From: Hydra vulgaris | Lineage: Eukaryota; Cnidaria; Hydrozoa; Anthoathecata; Hydridae | Assembly: GCF_038396675.1 (NCBI RefSeq) | Contig: NC_088928.1 | Location: 10,693,501 to 10,757,500, forward strand | DNA length: 64,000 nt | Direction: 5' to 3' | Made by a program: the position numbers and the translations under genes | Shown here: piece after piece, positions 20,162 through 30,792 of the stretch | Layout of the letters: every line of letters begins with the position of its first letter | Position numbering within the stretch: position 1 is the stretch's first letter | The notes under the pieces: model-generated | Database searches by the model: none | What the model saw: only the letters and a program-made list of their open reading frames with translations | What the model was told of the DNA's origin: nothing

Positions 20162-21646
20162 GGGTAAGGTGGGGTAATCTGAGCCTATTTTTACCTATTT
20201 CTGACTTTCTACCCATTTAGAATACAGATAGCCTTCTCCCTTAAATACAACAAATGGTGGAAGATATCTTCCATCTGCAGACACGCAGAACAGCACAGAG
20301 TACATAGCTTTACCAGAAGAACCAGCAAGTTCATAAGCATCTTTGCTTTTTGGATGTACAAATACTCTCTTCGTTAAGTGATTTGTGGAAAGCCCAGTCT
20401 CGTCAAGATTGTATGTACTACTTGGTACAATGTTATTATTATGAATCACATCAGATAAAATAGTAAAAAATTTATCTACAACTTCATGTGTTAAACTTTT
20501 AGCTCTTGAAAATGTAAGTATTTCAGGTTTGCGTAATCGAAGTTTATCAAAATGACGCTTCTTAAAAGAAATTATCCAATCTTTTCCAGGAATTTCATTC
20601 TTAAAAGGAGTTTTCATCCTCATTGTTGTGCAAAATTGACCAACTAAATTACAAATGTCAAGAGAATCTAATGGAAGATCTTCGACAATACTGCGCTGCA
20701 GCTACAATCATAGTTTCATCATTATCACTCAGCACATTTTTTCGACCTTCACGTTTGTTTGCATTAAGTTCTTGTTGTTTTATTCCTCGCCTCAATGTTT
20801 CTTTAGGAACAGAACATTCTTTAGCAGCATGATAAATAGTACTTTTTTCTCACATACTAACACAATTGCTCTTTCCAAACTATCAGCATTGTACTTGGGT
20901 TTTATTTTTTATTATAATATCTTGGCATTTTTTAAATACTTTCTAAAGTAATATTTATGAAAAATCTGCTAAACTCTTAGCGAAATAAATTAGCATAAAT
21001 CATAAAATATCACCAAAAAAATATTTTAACACCATAAAGGTCTTATATAATATTTTATTTGACCTAGGTATTGTTTCATACAAATAAATACACATGTTTC
21101 TTAATATAAACTTCAAAGATATAAACTTCAAACATAAGTGTTTAATAGCTCCAAAGAATTATTAACACAAAAATAGTTAGGTCTGATGAAACTAATAGGT
21201 TTATAATGTTACTAACAACAACTTCGATAATATAATTACATATCATAATATTTTATATACATAGACCCACTTTACCCCACCTGATTATATTTCAAATTTT
21301 AAACAAACCATGTGCGTCAGTGTCTTACAGGTATACTTTCCTTAAAATATAGTAACTTTACTTTCAAAATAACCATTTTTCATACGTTTACGCCTTATTT
21401 GAATATATTTTCTCTGAAGTTTAAAAACGGAGAAAAAAATGACTTGGTTTATGTATCTAGCATTTTAGCTAAAAAAGTGCCGTTTCTAACAGCATAGCAA
21501 GGTTATATTTTAAAATTAATTAGCCTATTATGCTATAACAACGTGGTAAAAATTTCAACTTTATACCTAAAGCCATTATCAATATAACAGATAAATATGA
21601 ATTAGACCCAGATTACCCCGTAGACCCACATTACCCCACCCTACCC
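20162..21646 (-). mobile_element. Truncated pogo-type transposon
   Basis: TA then GGGTAAGGTGGGGTAATCTG at the left is mirrored by TTACCCCACCCTACCC then TA at the right. The related word AGACCCANNTTACCCC is repeated at 21,264 and 21,603-21,636. The interior contains the N-terminal part of a pogo-type transposase on the minus strand, starting next to the left end. The C-terminal half of the catalytic domain is missing. Confidence 0.8.
20195..20930 (-). pseudogene. pogo-type transposase, N-terminal half
   Basis: Minus strand. In broken frames between about 20,930 and 20,625 there are pipsqueak-type helix-turn-helix words (YNADSLERAI; STIYHAAKECSVPKETLRR). From 20,623 down to 20,195 a clean frame gives GKDWIISFKKRHFDKLRLRK (CENP-B-type second HTH, residues 14-33), YNLDETGLSTNH near residue 93 (first catalytic D of the DDE domain), then AGSSGKAMYSVLFCVSADGR and LPPFVVFKG. 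The frame ends right next to the element terminus, so the second and third catalytic aspartates are gone. It differs clearly in sequence from the 28,491 transposase, so two pogo lineages are present. Confidence 0.85.
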
Positions 21647-21794
21647 TAATCTTAGACAACGACATCTTAAAATCCGCTCATATTTAAACGAAAAAATATT
21701 TTTATCGAAAAATTTATATTTCCCTGTCAACGCTGGGTCATATTTTTGGATTATTCACCAATTTAGCTGCCATTATGAAATGAAATAATTCAGC

Positions 21795-23052
21795 AAGGTT
21801 GCCAGGTTTTTTTTCGGGCACAAACCAAAATCAAAACAAAAATAAACCAGAAATAAACCAGACCAAAAAAAAAGAAAAAAATCATAACTTTTTGTTTTAA
21901 AGCCTTATTTATAATTTATATTTTGAAAAAATGCTTTTTTATCTAAAAATTCATCCTTGAATATTAAAATTTAATTTGTAAAAGAGTGAGGGAGGAGGAG
22001 AAGAATGAGTTAGTGAATGTTTAATGGGGTACCAGTCCAACCTTCAAAGCAGCATAGAAAAAGTATTTCAATCCCAAACATCTATACTAAATCCGACACT
22101 ATCAACCTGTAAAATATATTTTTTTTTCGCTTGCATATGGATATAGACTTCTTTTCCAACATTTGCGATAATTGACTCAATTATTTTAAAGTCCTGGTAA
22201 AAAATCTTTCACCTTATTAAATATGATTTGATCCAAATGACTGCATGCTAGAGTTAGTTTGATATTTACTTAGTCTGATTTTTATGCAGATGACCTGTGA
22301 GAAGACTCAACAAAATAGTTAGAAACATAACACATAAACAGCCAAGGCAGTATGCATCTATGTTGCAGAGGTCTAGGTCTCTGGAAACTTCTAAATGGTC
22401 TCACAAAGCAGTTTAAAATTCAGGGGTGTTATTAGAAATTCATTTTTCTTATAAGTTTTTAGACTCGCTCTAATGATGCAATGTCAATTAATTTATGATT
22501 AATGACGATTTCTGTAATGATTTTCAATTTCTTCACTTTTTTTATCCATAAGATATAACAGTAGATTTGAAATGGCCTTTTCAAATTGGGAATCAGCATT
22601 GATTACAGCCAGATTTTTCTCGAAAAATGACTTTTTGAATGTAAGAATTTTCTAATATTTTTGGCAATTAAGGGATAAAAACAACATTTTAATGACATTA
22701 CAAGTAAAAGTTTTTAACTTTTTAAGATTTTAATGTAAGCATTTCTTTCATTTCTTTTAAACTTGACTGTTCCCCTATAAAATGAAAAAATGGAAATCTT
22801 TCTTTCCCTCTAATTAACTTATTTTATGTAATAAAAACTTGATTAAATTGATTTATCATTAAATAAACCAGAATTAAACCAGATTTTAAAAATCATACCA
22901 GAAAAAACAAAAAAAAGACCAAAGACTTTAAAATAAACCAGATTTAAACCAGATTTTCTAAAATAAACTAAAACAAAAGTTCCAAGCCAAACGATAAAAA
23001 AACAAACCAGATTTGAGAAATCTGGCTTTAAAAAACACCAAATGGCAACCCT
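21795..23052. mobile_element. Non-coding element with GGTTGCCA ends and AAACCAGA repeats
   Basis: The left end AAGGTTGCCA and the right end TGGCAACCCT are inverted. Both flanks just inside carry many copies of (A)AAACCAGA or its variants (21,822-21,868 and 22,862-23,042). Subterminal repeats of this kind commonly serve as transposase-binding sites. No ORF is present. The LINE begins directly at the right end. Confidence 0.55.
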
Positions 23053-23058
23053 ATTTTC

Positions 23059-24360
23059 AAGATAAAAAATATACTATGCTTTTCAAATGATAATTATGAA
23101 AGCCTTTTCATTGAAATTATTAATAAAAAATACCGAAACATTTTAGTTGGATGTGTTTATCGTGCACCGAGTGGAAAAATAAAAAATTTCGAAACTTTTA
23201 TCAAAAATACGATTATGAAAATAAATAAAGAAAATAAGACATTATATGTAACTGGTGACATAAATCTTGATGCTCTTTCTAACACAAAATTTCCAAAAAT
23301 AAAATCTTTTTTTGATATGCTTTTTAAATTTAATGTCTTGTCAACTATTAATAAACCAACGCGAGTAACAAAAACCTCTGCAACAGCAATAGACAATATT
23401 TTTATCAATAATTATTTAGAAACGACATTTGAAACCGGTATATTTTTGACAGATATTAGCGATCATTTCCCGATATTCATAAAAATAAAAAACTTTAAAT
23501 CTATGTCTGATTGTCATTCAAAAATTATACATTTAAAAAAACGAAATTTCAAATTGAGTAACACTAATAAATTAACAAGTAGACTAAAACAAGAAACATG
23601 GAACAACGTATATAAATGTAAAGATACTAATGAAGCTTACAATGCCTTTTTAAGTACATTTTTGGAGTACTTTAATGAAACCTGTCCAAAAGAGATAATA
23701 ACAACTAAGTCAAAAGCAATTGCTAATCCGTGGATGGATAAATGGTTATTAAAGTGCTCAAAAAAGAAGCAAAAACTTTACAATAAATTTTTGAAAAATA
23801 GAAACAATGATAATGAAAAAAATTACAAAAATTATAAATTTTTTTACCAAGATCTCATTAAAAATGCAAAAAAAAAATATCACAGTAATCAAATTAACAA
23901 ATGCAAATTTGATAGCAAAAAAACATGGTCCATCATTAATCTCATAATGGGAAGAGAAAAACTAATTTCACCTTCTCATCCTAAACGAATTGTTATTGAA
24001 AATAACGATATATTTTGTCAAAAACTAATTTCAGAAGAATTCAATAAATATTTTACAAATATTGGTCCAAATCTTGTAAATAAAATTGTACCAACATCTG
24101 TATCATTTAAAACCTATCTTAAAACCACGAATAACGTTACCATGCTTGATTATGAATTAGGCTATGAAGAATTAGAGGCAGCCTTTGCCTCCTTAAAAAA
24201 AAAAAAGGCTCCAGGATTTGATGAGATATCTAGTGATATAGTTATTTCAAACCAACACAGTCTTAATAGACCCCTGATTCATATACTTAAGCTCTCTTTA
24301 AATTCCTGGATATTTCCGGATGTACTTAAATTGGCAAAAGTAATTCTATTATACAAATGA
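23059..24360 (+). pseudogene. LINE ORF2: endonuclease C-terminal half, linker, RT start
   Basis: The frame is already open before the ATG at 23,215: NILVGCVYRAPSGKI at about 23,137-23,180 belongs to the endonuclease, so the ATG is not the real start. Then come TGDINLDAL (GDxN catalytic box), INKPTRVTKTSATAIDNI, TDISDHFPIF (SDH box), NPWMDKWLLKCSKKKQKLYN (linker), YFTNIGPNLVNKI, KKKKAPGFDEISSDIV (RT motif 0) and FPDVLKLAKVI. It stops at a TGA (24,358-24,360) exactly where the family has KVxPIFK followed by GxxxxxxNYRPIS. The following sequence NDHSDITNYRPISILSVFSK continues in the same frame, so this is a single nonsense codon. Confidence 0.9.
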
Positions 24361-25633
24361 AATGATCATTCTGACATTACAAACTACAGGCCTATATCAA
24401 TACTTTCTGTATTTTCAAAACTCTTCGAACGTGTAGTTTATAATAGAATCTATGATTACTTCATTAAAAACAATTTTTTTTACCCAAATCAGTTTGGCTT
24501 TCAAAAAAATCTCTCTACAAAGCATGCAATCATTGAAATAGTAAATCAAATAACTAATGGTTTTGAAAATAATAAATTTACTTTAGGAGTGTTTCTTGAT
24601 TTATCAAAAGCATTCGATACAGTGGACCATTGCATTCTCTAAGTTAAATTAAGGCATTACGGAATAATAAATAAAACTTATTATTGGATTAAAAGCTATC
24701 TTACAAACAGAAAACAATATGTAAATAATGTCCAACCTGGAGTATTAAATGTCATATGTGGAGTCCCGGATCGATTCTTGGTCCAGGATCGATTCTTGAT
24801 CCACTTGGCCCAGGATCGATTCTTGGTCCACTTCTTTTTCTAATATATATAAATGACTTTTGTAATGCATCTTTAAAAATGAACTCGATCATGTTTGCAG
24901 ATGACACAAACTTATTTCTCACCAAAAATGATATCAAGAAATTATATGCAGACATGAATATTGAACTGCGTAAAGTAAACAACTGGTTTAAGGCAAACAA
25001 ACTCTCACTTAACGCTGAGAAAACAAAGTATATATTACTTCACAAAAAAACACAAAAAGAAAATCTTCCTCTCAAGTTGCCTAACCTCTAAATGATAAAC
25101 TAGTAAATAAGCAATCCAATATAAGATTCTTAGGAATCATTGTTGATGAAAAATTATCCTGGCTTCCACATATAATATATATCCAGTCAAAAATCACCAA
25201 AATAATAGGTTTGATGTATCGAGTTCGCTCCTACATCAATAAAAATAGTCTTAATTTAATCTACTTTGGGCTAATTCATAGCTTCATCAGCTATGCAAAC
25301 ACTTCATGGGCAAGTACTCAAGCGGCAAAGATTAAAAAAATTTATAGTCTACAAAAACATGCCTGCAGAATCATTTACTCAAAAAAGAGGCGTGAATAAG
25401 CTAAGCCCTTAATGAAAGATATGAAAATGATGAATGTGTTTGAAATAAATATCTACCAGCATTTAATTTTCATGTATCGTTATAATCACAATATCTCTCC
25501 TATAAGCTTTAATAACAAGTTTAAAATAAATAAAAATGATAGCTATAATCTTAGAGCGAATATGTCCAACACATATAAACTGCCTCGGATAATAAACAAA
25601 TATTCTGTGTTGTCTCTAATTTATAAAATTTGA
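24361..25633 (+). pseudogene. LINE ORF2: RT catalytic core and C-terminus
   Basis: The sequence continues with NYRPISILSVFSKLFERVVY, QFGFQKNLSTKHAIIEIV and TLGVFLDLSKAFDTVDHCIL (motif A), followed by a TAA. Motif B has been rewritten by tandem duplication: GSILGP is present three times (24,756-24,834) in place of one PQGSILGP. FADDTNLF (motif C) and KLSLNAEKTKYILLHKK follow, then a shift into NIRFLGIIVDEKLSWLPHI and a frame from 25,211 with HSFISYANTSWAST and LQKHACRIIYS. The last open part (25,412-25,633) ends with LPRIINKYSVLSLIYKI. At least two stops and two shifts prevent function. Confidence 0.85.
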
Positions 25634-25640
25634 TAGCATG

Positions 25641-26470
25641 AACATTTTTCAAGCAACATTTGTTTTAAATAATTCACTTTTTGTGTATTTTTTGCTGATT
25701 CAGCAGTTTAAAATTGTTTATTTTTTGTTTTTTATTGGTTTTTTATTTTACAGTTTTATTTATTGTTCATATTTTATTTAAAAAAAAAACTGTTAAAAAT
25801 TTTAAATATTTTGGTTTTTTACCATGGATCCACCTTAAGTTTTTTCTTTATTATGTTTCAGATAACTTTTTTTTTCAGACCATCTGCAGCCTATTAGGAC
25901 TAATTAATTACCTGAGCACATTAATAACATAAGTATCTCAATCATGACACATACGCAACAAATTTTTTCTCCCGGTGTTTTGATGTTTTTTTTAGCTTTT
26001 TTAAAATCTTAGTTTTTTTAAAGCTAATATTTTTAAAGCTAAAATTTTAGCTTTTTTAAAATCTTTTCATTTTTTAAAGTGTATAAATCGTTACATATGT
26101 TTCTATATAATCTCTATAAAACTTCAAAACTATTTTGTATTTTAAAATAATCAAAAAAAGTAAAAAAAAAAAAAAAAATCACCAGCAGTAGGACCCACGG
26201 CCACAAAAAGGCCAAACAAAGGAAAAATGGCCAAAAATCGAAAAACTGCCAATCGATTTGAAATTTTGCACATTTATAAATAAGATTGTTCTAAATTGAA
26301 TGAAAAAATAATTACATGATTTTTGAAAAAATTGTGACCATTATTTTCAAAATAAAGTCTGATAAGCATTTCTTTACCAATAGATTGACGTTCAGTGATT
26401 TCACTTTTTACAACATATTTATATCAAAATAGTTTATATTATATCCATTTATTTAACCCAAAATTTACAA
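25641..26470. other. AT-rich interval around the right TTAA end
   Basis: Contains the TTAA end at 25,835, a repeat of AGCTTTTTTAAAATCTT at 25,993 and 26,049, a poly-A run at 26,161-26,178, and a GGCCA-rich patch at 26,190-26,250. No gene. Confidence 0.5.
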
Positions 26471-26474
26471 ATTT

Positions 26475-26545
26475 TTATAATTTTACAAAATTAGGTTCGG
26501 TGTCACGGAGTGACGCCTTAATAAAATAAACAAACAAACAAAAAA
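26475..26545 (+). repeat. SINE-like 3' hairpin and tail, copy 2
   Basis: Shares with 7,085-7,165 the words ACAAAATYAGGTTNGGTGTCAC and GGAGTGACRCCTWAATAAAA, and the AAACAAACAAA tail. Here the two hairpin arms are directly adjacent. Confidence 0.5.
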
Positions 26546-26647
26546 ATTCAACAGTAATATTATTAAATGAAAGCAAGTGTAAATTAATTTAAGTGGTATA
26601 AGAAATTATTGCTTTATAAATTAAAAATATTTTTGAACCTTCGCATA

Positions 26648-26721
26648 GCCGCTGTGGCGCAATGGACTAGCGCGTTGGACTTCTAATCCAAAGGTTGTGG
26701 GTTCGACTCCCACCAGCGGTA
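26648..26721 (+). tRNA. tRNA-Arg (anticodon UCU)
   Basis: This is an intact cloverleaf. The acceptor stem is GCCGCTG/CAGCGGT with one G-T pair, the D arm has GCGC stems, and the anticodon stem TTGGA/TCCAA carries the loop CTTCTAA with anticodon TCT. The T arm GTGGG/CCCAC has a TTCGACT loop and the discriminator base is A. The internal promoters are good: box A TGGCGCAATGGACTAGCGC and box B GGTTCGACTCC. There is no intron and no encoded CCA. It reads AGA codons. Nothing SINE-like (shared body, A-rich tail) is attached, so it is likely a functional nuclear gene transcribed by RNA polymerase III. Confidence 0.95.
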
Positions 26722-27130
26722 TAGAAAGACATTTTCGTTCATTTTATCAATAAATAAAATATCCAGTGTTGCTAATAGGTATGTGAGATGAAATTTTTAA
26801 ATGGATGTATTTTCGTAAAGTATTTTAAAGATGAAAAAATTATAAAAATAAAACAGCTCTACGAAAAGTTATTACGTCTTAATAACCAAATTTTAAAATT
26901 AAATTAAAATATGTATCAAGGGTTTCGAAGTGAAGGTGCACAATCATCAATTTCTAAAAAAAGTCTTGATTTTTCTAAAAAAAAGAAAAAAAGAAAAGGG
27001 CTTAGATAAAAAAAGTGGGGGGAGGGGAAAGTGGGGGAGTGCCCTGCCTTCCTCGTTCTCCCTGGTGATTGTCAGGTGGTCAACCCCCTTTTTTCCTCTA
27101 AAAATGTTTATAGTACGGGCCTGCAAGTAA

Positions 27131-27184
27131 AACCCAGATGATTAAGATTATATAAACACACAATATAAACTTAATCATCTGGGG
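27131..27184. repeat. 14-bp inverted repeat
   Basis: CCCAGATGATTAAG and CTTAATCATCTGGG are separated by about 23 AT-rich bases. Confidence 0.8.
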
Positions 27185-27199
27185 TATACTTGGAACACA

Positions 27200-27476
27200 A
27201 AAAAATTAACTTTTGCCGCTCTTAATACAATATAAATTGACACTGGAGTATCAAATTTTTCAACAACAATGCAAACTCTGATTCAAGCTGGAATCCGATT
27301 GGCATAATTAAGTTTCCTGGTTCTAAATTTTGTCTAAATCCTTTACAGTTCCGACGCTAAGTCACGGTCTAGAGCTCTGTAAAAATAAAGGTTCAATAAA
27401 GAAAAAACTTGACAAACTTGGAAGGAATGCAGTTAAATTATTTTTTAATATCTCTGAGTATAATAAAGATTATATA
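27200..27476 (+). pseudogene. LINE C-terminal fragment, upstream of the pogo insertion
   Basis: Broken frames read DTGVSNFSTTMQTLIQAGIR, then LTVPTLSHGLELCKN (with a frame change) and KLDKLGRNAVKLFFNISEY. The pattern TVPTLxxGLELC followed by LxxLxRNAxK is typical of the C-terminal region of endonuclease-RT LINEs of the L2/jockey-like kind. The frame runs up to the TA at which the pogo transposon is inserted and resumes beyond it. It differs from the CR1-type C-termini elsewhere in this window. Confidence 0.55.
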
Positions 27477-30400
27477 GGGTAGGGTGGGGCAAGATGACCC
27501 GTGGGGCAAGATGTCTTTTTGCTTATGTGAGAGTATCATAGGACGGTAACTTTTTATCCCTCTATAATACTATTCATAAAGTTAAAACAAAATCGTGGAA
27601 TAAAAAATGTTTTTAATATTGCTGGTAGGTGAGGTTTAAATCGGTTTATTACTTTTTTGAGTATTTTGTTAGTAAGTTGCTTCTAATTTTGAATGTTTAT
27701 TGGATTGGCAATACTTATGCGATTAAGGTAAGAAATGTGTTGTTTTATAGAGAATTTATCCCACAATAATATATAGTCAAGAAATTTTATAACTTAGCAA
27801 TAAAATTAATTTTATTTGTATTAAACTTGCACTCACTACAGATGAGGCAAGATGTCCTCGGTTACGTGGGGTAAGATGCCCTCAAAGGGCTTCTTGCGTT
27901 GTGGTTTTACGAAATTTCTACCATTTTTAAAGTGTGTTTAGAACATAAAAACGTTTACTAATTTAGTTATTGACAATGTTTATATGTTGGTTTATATGTT
28001 GATAACTATTATACATATTTATAAATAGCTTTTTAAAATAATTTTATATATTAAGTAAATGTTATAATGTATATGCTAAGTAAAATGAAGCTGTATCTTA
28101 TGCTATTGCTGCAATTCAATACATATTTGTAAAACTTTTACAAATATGCATTGCATTCAGCTGAATAAAGTTGTATTAATACAACTTCATATATTATTAC
28201 ATGTGCATAATACAATTTCTAATAAAAGGAGCTGTGTTTAGCATGCAACATCATATTAATAATTGCAACATCGTGTTATTGTTAATAATCTTGAGTAATT
28301 TTGTATGTACATGTAACTTTAGTAAGTTCTTATTTAACTCAAAGAGAGTTAATTTATAGATGTTATGTAATGTATAAAATAATAATGTATTGAATAATTA
28401 TATAATACTGTGTATGTGTTGGTATGTTTATATAATTAAAATTTTAAGGTTTTAATATTTCTTTAGATACATATTTAAATATTACAAATAATGGTGAGAA
28501 ATTATGTGCAAAAAACACAGAGAGGTGCAACAAATGATAGAATAAAGTCAGCATTAGATGTAATAAAGATGGGCTGCAGTCTAAAGAATGTTGCATCAGA
28601 GTTTAGTATTAATAAAAAAACATTACAACGTCATCGAGATGGAAAAGTTAAAGTAGCTGGTGGTTTGTCTCTGGGTGGAAAATTTCCTGTTTTTAGTAAA
28701 GAATTTGAATTAAAGATTGTTACACAAGTTCAGATTATGGAAACAGCATTATTTGGCTTGACAACAATAGATGTGCGTCGCCTAGCATATGATTTTTCTA
28801 AACAAATGAGAATCGATAATCCTTTTAATAAAGAGTCAAAAATGGCAGGAGTGGATTGGCTGCGAGGATTCATGCCTCGCAATCCACAACTTTCTATTCG
28901 AACTCCACAAGCCACCAGTATAAGCAGAGCCATTGGCTTCAATAAACCAAAAGTAAATCAGTTTTTTTCAGTATACAAGTCATTATTTGAGGAACATAAG
29001 TTTTCAGCCAAACAGCTCTGGAATATGGATGAAACTGGAATCACAAATGTCCATAAGCCAGGAAAAATAATTGCAACGAAAGGCAAACGACAAGTTTCGA
29101 AAATAACTAGTGGAGAAAGAGGTGCTACTGTGACAGTTGTGTGTGCAATGAGTGCAAGTGGCACTTATGTCCCACCCTTATTTATATTTCCCCGTAAGCG
29201 AATGACTGATAGGCTGGCTGTTGGTGCACCTTCAAGCTCAATTATTAGAGTTAGCTCCAGTGGATGGACTGATTCATCTTTATTCATTTAATGGTTAACA
29301 CATTTTGTTGCTGTGACTCATGCATCTAAAACTAATGAGCAATTAATTGTACTTGATGGTCATCACAGTCACAAAACACTTGAGACAATTAACTTTTGTC
29401 GTGACAATGGGATCCATCTCATAACTCTTCCACCTCATTGTACACACAAGATGCAACCTTTAGATTGTACATTTTTTAAACCATTGAAAGTTGACTACAA
29501 TACAGCAGCAAGCAACTGGATGTTATCACATCAGGGGCATAGAATTTCATTTTTTGACATGGCAGGTATTTTTGCAACTGCCTACAACTTTACTGCAAAC
29601 GTTGACAAAGCAATCAATGGTTTTAGATGCTCTGGTTTGTACCCAATAAATGACCTTATTTTTAATGATGAAGCCTTTGAAGCAGCTTTGCTCACTAATG
29701 AAGCTGAGCCATTGAAAATCTGTCAGCAATTTAGTGAATTGCCTAATTTGCCTCTTGTTGCACCTATACAGTTGGCAAATGTCATGAGCACAACAACTAC
29801 TGCTGCAAAATTGAAGGCTGTTGATGATGCAGTTTTGCCAATTGTTGATGAGTATCTTGGCCTTAATTCTCCCTTAAATATTTTGGAAAAGATTTCTCTA
29901 CGTCCCAAAATTCCTGTTTTAAGACAACGAAAGAAAAAAACAGAGTCAGCTGAAAACCTTACTTCTTCACCTTTCAAGAAGCGACTAGAAGAGCATGAAA
30001 ACAATGTAAAAAAAAAGCAACAAGCAGTTATATTGCATAAAGAAAAAGCTGCACTTAATAAGGTGATCAAGCAAAAAATGAAATCAATAAATTTAAAGAC
30101 AAAAAAGGTGAAAAAGCCTGAAAAGCAGAAAGCAGAAAGACCTAATGGCATAAAGAAACAAATGAAAAAGAAGAAAGATATGGTTTCTACCTCTGAAATT
30201 TTTATCACTGATACAACTCTATGCACCATATGCTCTTGTCCATACAATGTGCCACCATTTGATGATTGGACACAATGTAGTAAATGTACATCTTGGTACC
30301 ACTTTTCATGTGGTCCAGATGATTCAGACTTATGCTACTACTGTGAGTCATAATCATGTATATGTTATTTGAACATTTATGTTAGTGATATAAATTAAAA

Positions 30401-30790
30401 AAAGTTATTTATCTTCAAGACAATTGCATAGAACAATTGCAGTGTTTATATTTCAGTTATTTTAATAAAATGTAAAGAGTTTTAATAAAGAACTATTAAT
30501 AGCTTTTATTTTAACTGGTAGTTATTTTTAACAACTGTTTAAAAGGTTTGGAGCAAGATGCACTCTTTGGAGCATCTTGCCCTACGGCTGGGGCAAGATG
30601 TCTTTTTGCACAATTATTAGTTTTTTAATTTTAAAGTTTATCACCAGTAATAAAGTAGTTATTTTATTATACCAATGTCTTCTCTTATAAGTAGACTTTG
30701 ATATTAAAAAGAAAAGTTACAAGAAAATGTAAAAGTATTTGTTATATATGCTAAAGTTTGTTAAGGGGGGCATCTTGCCCCACCCTACCC
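27477..30790 (+). mobile_element. Near-complete pogo-type DNA transposon
   Basis: The ends are perfect 20-base inverted repeats, GGGTAGGGTGGGGCAAGATG, each flanked by TA (27,475-27,476 and 30,791-30,792), as expected for the Tc1/mariner/pogo group. The element is 3,314 bp and holds one long transposase gene. GGGGCAAGATG or a close variant occurs eight times, clustered in both subterminal regions: 27,486, 27,503, 27,844, 27,868, 30,550, 30,573 (inverted), 30,590 and 30,771 (inverted). Removing the element and one TA rejoins a LINE reading frame. Confidence 0.93.
28491..30353 (+). pseudogene. pogo-type transposase with C-terminal PHD-like finger, one nonsense codon
   Basis: It would catalyse cut-and-paste excision and insertion at TA. 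Read through one stop, the frame is 620 residues. Residues 15-50 form a pipsqueak-type HTH (DRIKSALDVIKMGCSLKNVA), and 85-145 resemble the CENP-B-type second HTH region. The DDE domain shows WNMDETG (D180), VLDGHHSHK (D289) and HKMQPLD (D325), i.e. spacing DD35D. Residues 440-575 are Lys/Glu-rich and probably nuclear-localising. The last ~45 residues carry CTIC, CSKC, WYHFSC and CYYC, a C4HC3 PHD-like finger. The only lesion I see is TAA at 29,289-29,291 (where lysine would fit, FI-K-WL) between D180 and D289. The start ATG at 28,491 is followed by a basic stretch and preceded by stops. It is probably recently inactivated. Confidence 0.93.
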
Positions 30791-30792
30791 TA

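Larger units (their letters stand above)
23053..25640 (+). mobile_element. CR1/L2-like LINE, 5'-truncated
   Basis: A plus-strand ORF2 that begins inside the endonuclease domain and runs through RT to the C-terminal region. It is the best preserved LINE in the window: the first 1.3 kb is open. The 5' boundary coincides with the end of the element at 23,052. The 3' end is not marked by a poly-A tail. Confidence 0.85.
19766..25834. mobile_element. 6-kb interval bounded by TTAA-type inverted ends
   Basis: The left end is TTAA (19,762-19,765) then GGTGGATCCATAGTAAAA. The right end is TTTTACCATGGATCCACC then TTAA (25,835-25,838). The ends match over about 18 bases with one mismatch. All recognisable content (pogo remnant, subterminal-repeat element, LINE) looks like later insertions into it. 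No piggyBac or Kolobok transposase was seen, so this is probably a non-autonomous element swollen by nesting. Confidence 0.7.

Noticed and set aside
20623-20951. Plus-strand ORFs over the N-terminal part of a transposase
   Set aside because: They are antisense shadows of the minus-strand pogo-type transposase, whose HTH motifs are recognisable in reverse.
29547-30247. Minus-strand ORFs of 60 and 174 codons
   Set aside because: They are antisense to the Lys-rich part of the plus-strand pogo transposase; the Phe/Ser/Cys-rich composition mirrors AAA/AAG codons.
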